This document shows, piece by piece, positions 13,719 to 22,246 of a stretch of 22,457 nt of DNA. The first letter of the stretch is position 1, and every line of letters starts with the position of its first letter. This stretch comes from Candidatus Fermentithermobacillaceae bacterium. Its GTDB lineage: Bacteria > Bacillota > Sulfobacillia > Fermentithermobacillales > Fermentithermobacillaceae. Below the pieces are notes generated by a model that saw only the letters and a list, made by a program, of their open reading frames with translations, was not told where the DNA came from and ran no database searches. The translations under genes and the position numbers were made by a program. The DNA is taken from contig DUTL01000222.1 in NCBI GenBank assembly GCA_012842105.1, positions 1 to 22,457 of the forward strand, written 5' to 3'.

Positions 13719-16060
13719 CGTTCAAGTATCAAGATTCCGTAAGGACCGATGCTCACATTACCTGTCACTGCATTTCCACTTATCATGTCTCGGTACCCGG
13801 TATCGCCAAGGTTAACGGATTTCTCATTAGAGCCATAGTTGGATATGAACACGTAATCCTTCTGTCCGTCGGTTCTCACTTGCGCTGTTACGCCGAAGGG
13901 CAGATCGGCATCGAGCACCTTTTTCAATGTGATTCCCTTTGCTTTCAAGCTGCAGGTGACCGCTTTGTAGAAATCGCTTAGAAACTCGTCGTTGTTTCTG
14001 AAGGCAATATAGTATGCTTTGCCATTGGCGAAATCGTTCACGGTTAAAGCAGGCCGTCCGGCATAAAAATCTTTCTTATATACTGCCAGGGGCCGGGCTG
14101 TTTCGCAGTGGATAAGGTCGCAAAACACTTCCGCCTTGTATTCACGGTTGCCTGGCTTCTCCGCGAGGGCATTTGCCTGTTGCGATGTACTATTGTCTGG
14201 AAATTGCTGTTCACACTGGCCGTTGTAGTCTGAATTGGCCTGGGATCTTATTTCACAGTTGTCGCCATCCTCCGGATTTACCCCGAACTCGTGTTCAAAG
14301 CCATCCAGCAGAACTACCGAGTTTACGTCGTGATTATACAAGCAGTCGATTTCCTCAGACCATATCCCCGTGACTTTTCGCAGTGGCCCGGGGAATCCCC
14401 CAAGGAAGCAAAGGTCATTCTCATCTGCAATTCCGCTGAGGTATGTTGTGACGAATGTCCCGCCGTTTCTCACGAATTTTTCAATTCTTTCGCCCACGCC
14501 TGGCCTGACCATATAAAGCATTGGGGCAACCAGGAGATTGTATTTGGAAAAATCACAGTCCATATTGATGACGTCCACAGGGATCCCGTTTTCCCAGAAT
14601 GCCCTGTAATGGCTCTGGCAGGTTTCAAAGTAGTCCTTCCTGTCTTTCCGCGGCCCTTTGCAGACACTTATGGCCCAGGAGTTTTCCCAGTCGTATATCA
14701 CCGCCACCTCGGGTTCCACGGAAGTTCCCAGAACGGGCGTTATCTTCGAGAGGATTTCGCCTACCTGCTTTACGTCGTTAAACACCCTTGTGTTTTCGTG
14801 TCCGCAGTGGTCAACGACTGCGCCGTGAAGTTTCTCGTAAGAGCCCCTGCTTTTCCTCCACTGAAAATACTGCACCGACTCAGAACCGTGGGCGATAGCC
14901 TGCAAAGATGCCAGCACGTGCATTCCGGGCCGCCTCAATTTGCCCACGGGCTGCCAGTTTGTGGCGCTTGGGGAACTCTCCATCAATGCAAAGGGCTTGC
15001 CGTGTTTGAGGGAGCGGTTTATGTCGTGGATGAATGCCCGCCTGCTTCCTTCAATAGGGTTAGGCCTTTCCCCATGCCAGTACGGATAATTATCCCAGGA
15101 AACGAAGTCTACATAGGGAGCGAATTTCCAGTAGTCAATTCCGTTTTCTATGTTTACATATTCATCGAAGTTCGTGGTTACGGGGATATCAGGCGTGATC
15201 TCTCTTAACGGCCGGATTTCGTTTTTGAAAAAGTCGATTGTCTGGTCCGTGGTGAACCGTTTCCAGTCAAGATGTAATCCCATGATTGAATATTCTCCAT
15301 GGGGCGCCGGCGGTTCGATCTGTTCCCAGCTTGTATATGCGTGGCTCCAAAAGTTTGTCCACCATGCCTTGTTGAGCTTATCCAGGTCGCCGTCATATTT
15401 GTGCTTGAGCCATTCCCTGAACTCTGCCTGGCACAGTTCGCAATGACACTGCCCGCCGTATTCATTGGATACATGCCATGCGATAAGCGCTGGGTGATCT
15501 TTGTATCGTTGTGCGAGCCTGGTATTGATAATGCGGACTTTCTCTCTGTAGATGGGTGAGGTGAGGCAGTGATTGTGCCTTCCCCCGTGGAGGTTTCGTA
15601 CCCGGTTTTCCCTTGTTCGCAAGACTTCAGGATATTTCTGAGACAGCCACGCAGGCCTGGCTGCGCTTGGCGTGGCCAGCATTGCGTATACGCCGTGCTT
15701 GTGCAGGTTATCCAAGGTGTGATCGAGCCAGCCAAAGTCGAAGGCCCCTTCTTCCTTCTCAATGGAAGACCACGCAAAAATCCCGACGCTCATTACGTTG
15801 CACTCTGCAAGTTTCATTAAGCGGTAGTCCTCTTCGAAGATCTCAGGCATATGGAGCCATTGATCCGGGTTATAGTCAGCACCATGCAAGAAGAATGGTG
15901 CTTTGCTGCTGATCGGGGCGTATTTGAGCGGGTGTCTGGTGTTGTCCGATTGCTTTGAAGGACTGGATGTTGTAGTAACCGACAAAGAGGCACGAGTTCC
16001 GTCAGCAGTGAGAGGTTTACGATCTTGCTGGTGTTCGCCGTATTTCGGGGTTTTCGGCAT
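13715..16060 (-). CDS. GH42 beta-galactosidase
   Basis: A 781-residue cytoplasmic glycoside hydrolase of family 42, cleaving terminal beta-galactosides. The barrel starts at FLHGADYNPDQW. The acid/base glutamate is E200 in WHVSNEYGGQ and the nucleophile is E361 in FALMESSPSATNW. C165, C205, C207 and C210 match the zinc-cysteine cluster of the Thermus A4 enzyme. The trimerisation-domain region (from about residue 420, EVAVIYDWENSWA) and a C-terminal beta domain follow. Odd points are a Ser/Thr-rich extension of about 50 residues at the start and a low-complexity insertion at about 592-640. The ATG at 16060 follows AAGGAAG. No sugar transporter or lacI-type regulator is adjacent. The phosphotransferase lies 178 nt downstream on the same strand. 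Confidence 0.93.
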   Translation of the reverse strand: MPKTPKYGEHQQDRKPLTADGTRASLSVTTTSSPSKQSDNTRHPLKYAPISSKAPFFLHGADYNPDQWLHMPEIFEEDYRLMKLAECNVMSVGIFAWSSIEKEEGAFDFGWLDHTLDNLHKHGVYAMLATPSAARPAWLSQKYPEVLRTRENRVRNLHGGRHNHCLTSPIYREKVRIINTRLAQRYKDHPALIAWHVSNEYGGQCHCELCQAEFREWLKHKYDGDLDKLNKAWWTNFWSHAYTSWEQIEPPAPHGEYSIMGLHLDWKRFTTDQTIDFFKNEIRPLREITPDIPVTTNFDEYVNIENGIDYWKFAPYVDFVSWDNYPYWHGERPNPIEGSRRAFIHDINRSLKHGKPFALMESSPSATNWQPVGKLRRPGMHVLASLQAIAHGSESVQYFQWRKSRGSYEKLHGAVVDHCGHENTRVFNDVKQVGEILSKITPVLGTSVEPEVAVIYDWENSWAISVCKGPRKDRKDYFETCQSHYRAFWENGIPVDVINMDCDFSKYNLLVAPMLYMVRPGVGERIEKFVRNGGTFVTTYLSGIADENDLCFLGGFPGPLRKVTGIWSEEIDCLYNHDVNSVVLLDGFEHEFGVNPEDGDNCEIRSQANSDYNGQCEQQFPDNSTSQQANALAEKPGNREYKAEVFCDLIHCETARPLAVYKKDFYAGRPALTVNDFANGKAYYIAFRNNDEFLSDFYKAVTCSLKAKGITLKKVLDADLPFGVTAQVRTDGQKDYVFISNYGSNEKSVNLGDTGYRDMISGNAVTGNVSIGPYGILILER

Positions 16061-16558
16061 TTGGATTCACTTCCTTGTTGTCATTAATCTTCTTTACCGC
16101 CGCCATGTCTTTTTGCTGTCATGTCATTGCGGTTTTCAATTCCCGGTCTTGCGTATGCAAGCACGCCACGATGTATATATTCAGCCGGTGGTTGTAAATC
16201 CCCTTCCGGGCTTGCAGCTGCAAATCCTGCTCACTCCCCGGGTTTTGAGATTGGTTTGGTGCAAGGAAATAAGCCGAAGCCTAAGCCTTTACGGTACGAG
16301 CCTTGGCGAAAACAGTTTGATAATGGGTTTTTCATAGGAGCCAGGGGAAGTGGTACACAGGATGTACCGCTCCACCGATGACAATCCGAAAATTGAGCTG
16401 CTTGGCACACGTGATGTACCACCCGGTGGGCTTTCCCATGGAAAACGGCATGATGGTGACATTTTCTCAGTCCGTCCATGTCCGCCCCCCAAGTTTTGGC
16501 ACTTTATTAGGCGCAGGGTGACAATAGCATAGTCCGGTAGCAAGTGCCGAAATTCTTA

Positions 16559-16587
16559 TTGCGCACTTGATGACTATTGCGTATACT
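16559..16587 (+). promoter_or_regulatory. Candidate promoter for marR and exporter
   Basis: TATACT (16582-16587) matches five of six -10 bases and TTGCGC (16559-16564) matches three of six -35 bases, with a 17-nt spacer. Expected start is near 16594, inside the adjacent palindrome. The leader to marR would be about 175 nt. Confidence 0.4.
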
Positions 16588-16593
16588 AATAGT

Positions 16594-16623
16594 TGTTCGC
16601 TGTAGAACGTTCTTGCACGAACA
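16594..16623. promoter_or_regulatory. Nested palindromic operator upstream of marR
   Basis: TGTTCG-N4-AGAACGTTCT-N4-CGAACA is symmetric about 16608/16609: 6-bp outer arms and a 10-bp perfect central palindrome. It directly follows the candidate -10 box, where a repressor would block initiation. MarR proteins commonly bind such dyads in their own promoters, so autoregulation is a reasonable inference. Confidence 0.55.
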
Positions 16624-16769
16624 GCATACAATCTTCAAAGTTTCAAAGTTTCCATTTTCGATGAAACGCGAACTTAAGGGTTTGAACGGGCAGACTCAAA
16701 GCATTAAATCAAATGGGTTAGCTCTGAGAAGCTGATGCAGGACAAGGTATTGCAGGGAGGGTAACCGGC

Positions 16770-17222
16770 GTGATGGATGATTTCAATGTGGGGACGTTCG
16801 TGAATCTTCTCAGATCAGTTAACCTGGGAATGTTCAGCATGGCCGATGAAATATTGCAGCAGCACCAGTTCCCTCGTTCCGGTATGGCGATAATGGGCCA
16901 GATTCTAAGAAAACCTGGAATTACTGTGAGCCAGGTTGCCAGGCGAACCGGATTTGCCAAATCCCATGTATCCAAGACAATCGATACCTTATCCGGTCAA
17001 GGATTTGTGGAAAGACGGCAAGACCCGTCTGATCAAAGATTGGTATGCCTCTTTGCCACCGAAGAGTTGAAAGAACGGTTTGCAGAGATGAAGGCGGCAA
17101 CTGATCGACGTCTATCGGAGGTGCTCGCTGTATTTCCCAAAGACAGCCTGGATTCGCTTGTGGAAGGGCTTGAGATGCTAAACAGAGCCTTAGAAGAATC
17201 CAAGCAGTCAAGGCATGGCTGA
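16770..17222 (+). CDS. MarR-family transcriptional regulator
   Basis: A 150-residue winged-helix regulator that should act as a dimer. The DNA-binding part is PGITVSQVARRTGFAKSHVS (recognition helix) followed by TIDTLSGQGFVERRQDPSDQ, the wing with its Asp-Arg pair; long helices at both ends would form the dimer interface. GTG 16770 is chosen since AGGGAGGG (16754-16761) lies 8 nt upstream; the following ATG (16773) is an alternative. It stands 247 nt before a multidrug-type ABC exporter pair in the same direction, the classic layout for a MarR repressor of its neighbouring exporter. Ligand unknown. Confidence 0.9.
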   Translation: MMDDFNVGTFVNLLRSVNLGMFSMADEILQQHQFPRSGMAIMGQILRKPGITVSQVARRTGFAKSHVSKTIDTLSGQGFVERRQDPSDQRLVCLFATEELKERFAEMKAATDRRLSEVLAVFPKDSLDSLVEGLEMLNRALEESKQSRHG

Positions 17223-17407
17223 CCAGCGATTATGCACTCAAAGATTAGGGCACGCCGGAAGGTTGTCAGACACAAACAGTCAATGAAGAGTATATGGGTG
17301 CCAAAACTAAGCCTAACGCTACGGAAGCCGCAAAGGGCCTAAGGTTAGCAGAAAATTGACAGTGAATTAGTAGCAGATGCAGCCATGCCCGGGGCAAAAG
17401 CTGCAAG

Positions 17408-17458
17408 TGGACAGTAGACGAACAGTAGGCGAACAGAAGACGAACAGAAAACGAACAG
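17408..17458 (+). repeat. 11-bp tandem repeat with CGAACAG half-sites
   Basis: Exact CGAACAG occurs at 17419, 17430, 17441 and 17452, with a degenerate TGGACAG at 17408: five units at a strict 11-bp period. The array ends overlapping the ribosome site AGGAG (17457-17461) of the first exporter gene. CGAACA also forms the outer arm of the palindrome upstream of marR. Confidence 0.85.
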
Positions 17459-17469
17459 GAGATGATGCA

Positions 17470-19263
17470 GTGAGACGGTTCTACCAATACCTAAAGCCGT
17501 TTGCTCCAATGGTGATTTTAGTTATGGTCCTGGTATTGCTTCAATCCCTCGCTGAATTAGCTTTGCCGAATCTTATGGCGGATATTGTTGATAAAGGCAT
17601 TGTACGGGGCGATACCGAATTGATCTGGAGAACAGGTGGGCGCATGCTGCTCGTAGCTTTCGGAGGCACAATTTGCGCCATCCTGGTAGGTTATCTGTCT
17701 GCCAAAGTATCATCAGCCTATGGAAGGAATCTTCGTACTACTGTATTTTCACATGCGACGTCTCTTTCCCTACATGAGTTCGACAAGGTTGGAACGGCTT
17801 CTTTGATTACCAGAACGACTAACGATATCACCCAAGTACAGATGGTAGTACTGATGACGTTGCGTATAGTTATGAGTGCACCCATGATGTTCATCGGCGG
17901 CGTCATAATGGTATTTTCGAAAGAACCCAGGCTATCGCTTCTGCTAATTGCAGTATTGCCTGTTGTTGCTGTAATGGTTCTTGTTGTGTCGAAAAAGGGG
18001 TTGCCTTTGTTCAAAGCGCTGCAGAAGAAACTGGACAGGCTGAACCTTGTTCTACGCGAGAGCCTAACCGGCGTTCGTGTAATCAGGGCATTTGACCGGA
18101 TTGGTTATGAAACTCAGCGATTCGACGAGGCAAATAAGGACCTTACGCAAACGGCTGTAAGGGTGCACCGTATTATGGCTGTCTTAATGCCTCTAATGAC
18201 CTTAACAATCAATTTCATGACCATTGGTATTATATGGATTGGCAGTCGTCGAATCGATGCAGGTTACTTGGAAGTTGGCGGCCTGATGGCGTTTATTCAG
18301 TATGCCATGCATATACTCATGTCTCTTATCATGGTTTCCATGATTTTTGTGATGTTGCCCCGTGCGTCGGCGTCGGCATCACGAATCAATGAAGTGCTTG
18401 ATTGCACTCTGGAATTTGCCGGTGCGGTTGCGGTAGGCAGAGTTCACGCAACCCAACCTGCAGCCGGGGATTTTCCAACCATGCCGTCAGGGTCTATGCA
18501 AGGCGACGAACTTGAAATACAAGGCACTGTTGAATTTCGGGATGTTACCTTCAGCTACCCCGGCGCGGAACAGCCTGCTCTAAGCAACGTATCGTTCCTG
18601 GCCAGGCCGGGCGACGTGACAGCGATTATCGGCGGAACAGGCTCGGGCAAATCTACTTTAGTCAACCTCATTCCAAGGTACTACGATGTAGACAGCGGGC
18701 GGATTCTTATAGACGGCATGGATATCCGCGACATGCCTCATGAAACCTTGCGCAAGCACATTGGTTTGGTTCCCCAGCAAGCGGTGCTTTTCAGCGGTAC
18801 AGTTGCTGACAACATAAGATACGGAAAAGAAGATGCAACTGATGACGAAGTACAATGGGCGGCTGAAATTGCTCAGGCTATTGGCTTTGTGAACCAAATG
18901 CCTGACGGGTTTGATTCGTATATCGCCCGGGGAGGCACTAATGTATCAGGTGGGCAGAAACAGCGGCTATGCATTGCCCGAGCGCTTGTAAGGCGGCCCA
19001 AAATCTGCATTTTTGATGACAGTTTCAGTGCCCTCGATTTTCGGACTGATGCCAGGCTGCGTGCTGCGTTACGCCGGGAGGCCAAAGATGCGACGATGTT
19101 TATTGTAGCGCAGCGGGTGAGCACTGTTATGGATGCAGACAAGATCATTGTGCTCGATAACGGGAAGGTTGTGGGCGACGGAACGCACAGCGAGTTACTG
19201 GACACGTGCGCTGTTTACCGGGAGATTGTCTACTCACAGCTGTCAGAGGAGGAAATCGCATGA
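17470..19263 (+). CDS. Heterodimeric ABC exporter, subunit with degenerate ATP site
   Basis: A 597-residue half-transporter: six membrane segments (residues about 15-310) then an ATPase domain. Walker A is GGTGSGKST (388-396) and the signature VSGGQKQ (492-498) is intact. Walker B reads ICIFDDSFSALD, with D517 where the catalytic glutamate belongs, and the switch histidine is replaced by Q548 (IVAQRVST). These changes mark the degenerate-site partner of heterodimeric exporters such as TM287/288, LmrCD and BmrCD. GTG 17470 follows AGGAG by 8 nt; an upstream start at 17377 would translate the tandem repeat and is rejected. It overlaps the next gene by ATGA. Substrates are probably amphipathic drugs or lipids, but this is not determined. 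Confidence 0.93.
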   Translation: MRRFYQYLKPFAPMVILVMVLVLLQSLAELALPNLMADIVDKGIVRGDTELIWRTGGRMLLVAFGGTICAILVGYLSAKVSSAYGRNLRTTVFSHATSLSLHEFDKVGTASLITRTTNDITQVQMVVLMTLRIVMSAPMMFIGGVIMVFSKEPRLSLLLIAVLPVVAVMVLVVSKKGLPLFKALQKKLDRLNLVLRESLTGVRVIRAFDRIGYETQRFDEANKDLTQTAVRVHRIMAVLMPLMTLTINFMTIGIIWIGSRRIDAGYLEVGGLMAFIQYAMHILMSLIMVSMIFVMLPRASASASRINEVLDCTLEFAGAVAVGRVHATQPAAGDFPTMPSGSMQGDELEIQGTVEFRDVTFSYPGAEQPALSNVSFLARPGDVTAIIGGTGSGKSTLVNLIPRYYDVDSGRILIDGMDIRDMPHETLRKHIGLVPQQAVLFSGTVADNIRYGKEDATDDEVQWAAEIAQAIGFVNQMPDGFDSYIARGGTNVSGGQKQRLCIARALVRRPKICIFDDSFSALDFRTDARLRAALRREAKDATMFIVAQRVSTVMDADKIIVLDNGKVVGDGTHSELLDTCAVYREIVYSQLSEEEIA

Positions 19264-21278
19264 GCCGCAAGCACAGTGAAGAACACGCGGAGACCCGTGT
19301 TTCAGCGGGCGAAAGCCAAACGGGAAGGACTGATGCATTGGAGGCTTCTGGGATGCCCGGAAACAGAAAGGGCCCCGGAGGTCACAAAGGCGCCGTAGAG
19401 CCTAAAAGCGGAAGGGGTTCCGGCGGACCCCGTGCCCGGGGCGCGGGCGGCAGGCACGGAGGGCTGCGAATGCCGGCAGAGAAGGCTAAGGATTTCAAAG
19501 GCACGCTGAAAAGGCTAGTCAAATATCTTAAGCCCCGCACGCTTGCGCTGGTTACAGTGTTTGTGTTTGCAGCGCTTAGCACTGTTTTTGCCATAATCAG
19601 CCCTAAAGTCATGGGCAAAGCTACTACCAAGTTGTTCGAAGGGCTTATGCTGAAAGCAAGGGGAGTGCCCGGGGCCGGTATTGATTTTGCCTATATAGGC
19701 CGGATCCTGCTTATTCTGTCAGGTTTGTATGTGGCCAGTGCGGTTTTCAGCTTCATACAGCACTTCATCATGGCCGGTGTAGCCCAGTCAACCGTGTATG
19801 AAATGCGCAAGGAAATCGAGGCTAAGTTGAACCGCTTACCCCTCAAAGTCTTCGATGGCCGGACTCACGGAGAAATAATGAGCCGTGTGATAAACGATGT
19901 GGATAACGTGAGCTCTACTTTGCAGCAAAGCCTAACTCAAATCATAACTGCTGTTGTAACGCTTGTCGGTGTGCTTGTGATGATGTTGTCTATAAGCCCG
20001 CTTCTAACGCTAGTAACTCTAGTTACTTTACCTCTTACCGCTGTTGTCACAGGGTTTGTGGCAAAGCGCTCCCAGGGATATTTCGTAGGGCAGCAAAGGG
20101 TGCTGGGTGAACTCAATGGGCACGTGGAGGAGATGTACACTGGGCACAAGATAGTGAAAGCTTTCGGATATGAAGACGTATCCATAGGCCAATTCAACCG
20201 GATCAACGAAGAACTGTACGAGCATGGATGGAAGGCGCAGTTCATGTCAGGACTTTTTCAGCCTTTGATTGGTTTCATCAACAATATTGGGTATGTGATT
20301 GTGGCAGTGGCAGGTGGCTTCTTGGCGCTGAAACAGGCAGTCGAAATCGGAGATATTCAGGCATTTATTAATTATTCACGACGGTTTACCCAACCCATAC
20401 GCCAGACGGCAAGTATTGCTAATGTGATTCAGTCCACAGTGGCTTCTGCTGAACGCGTGTTTGAGATCCTCGACGAGCCTGAAGAAATGCCTGATCCCGT
20501 CGATGCTGTAACTGCATTTGAACCGTTGGAAGGAGAGGTCAGGTTCCAGAACGTCCGGTTCGGCTACGACGAGGATAATGTGCTCATGGAGGATCTGAGC
20601 ATTTGTGCGAAGCCGGGGCGGACAATTGCCATAGTTGGGCCTACCGGGGCGGGGAAGACCACCCTTGTTAATTTGCTCATGCGATTTTACGAAGTTGACG
20701 ACGGCCGGATCACCATTGATGGGTTCAACATCCGGGATTTCAGGCGCGGTGACTTACGCAGGATGTTCGGAATGGTGCTGCAAGACGTATGGCTCTTTAA
20801 CGGGACCATTAGGGAAAACATAGCGTATGGCCGTGAAGATGCTACCGAAGAGGAGATTATCAAGGCGGCGCAGGCCGCAAGGGCTGATCACTTCATAAGA
20901 ACGCTACCTGACGGATACGATACTTTGCTGGGTGAAGATGCCGCTAACTTGTCCCAGGGCCAGAAGCAGCTCTTGACCATCGCAAGGGCTATTCTTGCAG
21001 ATCCTCCAATGATGATTTTGGACGAAGCTACAAGCAATGTTGATACCCGTACAGAGATTCAGGTCCAAAAAGCAATGGAAACCCTGATGAAAGGACGCAC
21101 CAGTTTTGTGATTGCACACAGGCTATCTACCATCCGTGATGCAGACCTGATTCTGGTTATGGATAAAGGCAGAATCGTTGAGCAGGGAACCCATAGCGGA
21201 CTCCTTGCACAGGACGGGTTTTATGCCGAACTTTATTACAGCCAATTCACTGGAAGAAACTCTGTGGCTGCAGGTTAG
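19260..21278 (+). CDS. Heterodimeric ABC exporter, subunit with catalytic glutamate
   Basis: A 672-residue half-transporter that should pair with the preceding subunit. An unusually long N-terminal tail of about 80 residues rich in Gly, Arg and Lys precedes FKGTLKRLVKYLKPRT and the six-helix membrane domain. The ATPase domain has Walker A GPTGAGKTT (460-468), Walker B MMILDEATSNVD with catalytic E589, and switch histidine H620 (IAHRLST). Its signature is LSQGQ (564-568) rather than LSGGQ. That altered signature would complete the degenerate site formed with the partner's Walker motifs, so one of the two ATP sites is catalytic. The ATG at 19260 overlaps the previous stop and follows GAGGAGG. 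Confidence 0.93.
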   Translation: MSRKHSEEHAETRVSAGESQTGRTDALEASGMPGNRKGPGGHKGAVEPKSGRGSGGPRARGAGGRHGGLRMPAEKAKDFKGTLKRLVKYLKPRTLALVTVFVFAALSTVFAIISPKVMGKATTKLFEGLMLKARGVPGAGIDFAYIGRILLILSGLYVASAVFSFIQHFIMAGVAQSTVYEMRKEIEAKLNRLPLKVFDGRTHGEIMSRVINDVDNVSSTLQQSLTQIITAVVTLVGVLVMMLSISPLLTLVTLVTLPLTAVVTGFVAKRSQGYFVGQQRVLGELNGHVEEMYTGHKIVKAFGYEDVSIGQFNRINEELYEHGWKAQFMSGLFQPLIGFINNIGYVIVAVAGGFLALKQAVEIGDIQAFINYSRRFTQPIRQTASIANVIQSTVASAERVFEILDEPEEMPDPVDAVTAFEPLEGEVRFQNVRFGYDEDNVLMEDLSICAKPGRTIAIVGPTGAGKTTLVNLLMRFYEVDDGRITIDGFNIRDFRRGDLRRMFGMVLQDVWLFNGTIRENIAYGREDATEEEIIKAAQAARADHFIRTLPDGYDTLLGEDAANLSQGQKQLLTIARAILADPPMMILDEATSNVDTRTEIQVQKAMETLMKGRTSFVIAHRLSTIRDADLILVMDKGRIVEQGTHSGLLAQDGFYAELYYSQFTGRNSVAAG

Positions 21279-21338
21279 TTTGCGGAAACATGGCAAGTGG
21301 GGCATTGGCGATGTGTTGCAAAGATACACCGGGTTGGC

Positions 21339-22004
21339 TTACCGTATTTCCGGGCCGGCCTTTTGCAGGCGGTATACATGGCGGTAGATTCTCTTGGTCA
21401 CAGTCTTGATTTGGTTTGGATGAATAGGTTTTGGGTAAGACATCAGCTTAAGGGGTACCGGGTGTTCCCCTCGCCGGTAAGGCGGCTGAACGTAATGATA
21501 TCCATTCAAATGAAAACCCATTCGCTTGTAGAATCTGATGCGTTTTTTCGCCAGGGAACCCTCTGGCGGTTCTACCTCGAGCACGATCTTTGGCCGGGGT
21601 GAGGGTACTGAGGATGGCCCAAACCCTGCCAATGCTTTCGAACCCGCCACTAGGCGAGAAGATGATGACAGACCGCCATGGCTTGCTGCATCACATGCGC
21701 CACGTGCATCACGTGTATCACATGCATCACATGCATCACGGCCATTCCCCAGAAGCCTCCTAAGTATTCTCGTCCCGTACCCGTTCCCACGCAGTTTGCG
21801 ATGAACGGCGAAATGCTCGATGAAGAGGAAGGCGTCAAGGTCCCAAAGGCTTACGAAACCGATCATATTTCCGCCGTCAAAGAACGGCACGAACCTGTAA
21901 TAGGGGTCTTTGAGCAAGTCTGTTTTGTAGTCATCCGGGTCTCTTCTTTCTTCTTGTGGAAACGCGTCTTCATAAATATTCCAAAATTGCGCAAATCCGG
22001 TCAC
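21339..22004 (-). CDS. GNAT-family N-acetyltransferase with a repeat-derived insertion
   Basis: A 221-residue protein. FWNIYEDAFPQEERR (8-22) and the acetyl-CoA motif KLRGNGYGTRILRRLL (70-85) are typical of GNAT enzymes, and YKRMGFHLNGYHYVQPPY (159-176) is the usual C-terminal part. Between them, residues about 87-137 are a low-complexity insertion, part of it encoded by a 9-bp tandem repeat. The GTG at 22004 is chosen because AAAAGGAG lies 8 nt upstream; longer in-frame starts would read through that site. The gene converges on the exporter, 60 nt apart. The substrate is unknown. The insertion falls between the cofactor motif and the next strand, so the enzyme may still fold. Confidence 0.8.
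   Translation of the reverse strand: MTGFAQFWNIYEDAFPQEERRDPDDYKTDLLKDPYYRFVPFFDGGNMIGFVSLWDLDAFLFIEHFAVHRKLRGNGYGTRILRRLLGNGRDACDACDTRDARGACDAASHGGLSSSSRLVAGSKALAGFGPSSVPSPRPKIVLEVEPPEGSLAKKRIRFYKRMGFHLNGYHYVQPPYRRGEHPVPLKLMSYPKPIHPNQIKTVTKRIYRHVYRLQKAGPEIR
21687..21740. repeat. 9-bp tandem repeat inside the GNAT gene
   Basis: Six units of TGCATCACA and close variants run without a gap. In the minus-strand reading each encodes three residues, (R/C)DA, so the array stays in frame whatever its copy number. Confidence 0.9.
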
Positions 22005-22080
22005 GTAATATTCTCCTTTTGACATTGCTTGAAAACCAGTCGCTGAATCTTTTTCAATATTGCCGGCTGAGCACAAGCAC

Positions 22081-22114
22081 AAAACCTGTGGTCGCAACTG
22101 CAAACACAGGTTTT
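22081..22114. repeat. Inverted repeat upstream of the GNAT gene
   Basis: AAAACCTGTG (22081-22090) and CACAGGTTTT (22105-22114) form a perfect 10-bp stem with a 14-nt loop. It lies 77 nt before the GNAT start and 132 nt after the stop of the glycosidase-like gene. It may be a weak terminator for the latter, since T4 follows in either direction, or an operator. Confidence 0.6.
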
Positions 22115-22246
22115 CTGAAGGTACATATTAAATGCAGTGCTATGCTCCGCCTGGTATCAACTTACACCTGAACTCTTGAAGGTTCTTTGTCGCTGGTCGC
22201 CAGCCTATTATAACAGGTTAGCATAGTAGAATCAGAATGGCCAACG

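Larger units (their letters stand above)
16061..16769. other. 709-bp intergenic region between divergent GH42 and marR genes
   Basis: No convincing gene is seen on either strand; the short frames here resemble no family I know. It should hold promoters in both directions. Small dyads include CTTGC-GTAT-GCAAG (16148-16161), near the GH42 start, and GGTACA-CAGGA-TGTACC (16352-16368), whose GATGTACC half recurs near 16413. A TTTCAAAG tandem lies around 16635-16650. The marR-side promoter and palindrome are listed separately. Confidence 0.6.

Noticed and set aside
14291..15208. A 305-codon plus-strand open frame
   Set aside because: It lies wholly antisense to the GH42 gene, whose catalytic motifs are clear, and its translation has no family features or ribosome site.
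16350..16532. Small gene in the marR upstream gap
   Set aside because: No ribosome site, no recognisable family and no conserved pattern; the frame is short enough to arise by chance.
16594..16623. LexA (SOS) box
   Set aside because: Firmicute LexA sites are GAAC-N4-GTTC; here GAAC and GTTC are directly joined, and the outer halves are in the reverse order. A MarR-type operator fits better.
17408..17458. CRISPR-like array
   Set aside because: The repeats are 7-11 bp with no spacers and no cas genes nearby; it is a simple tandem repeat.
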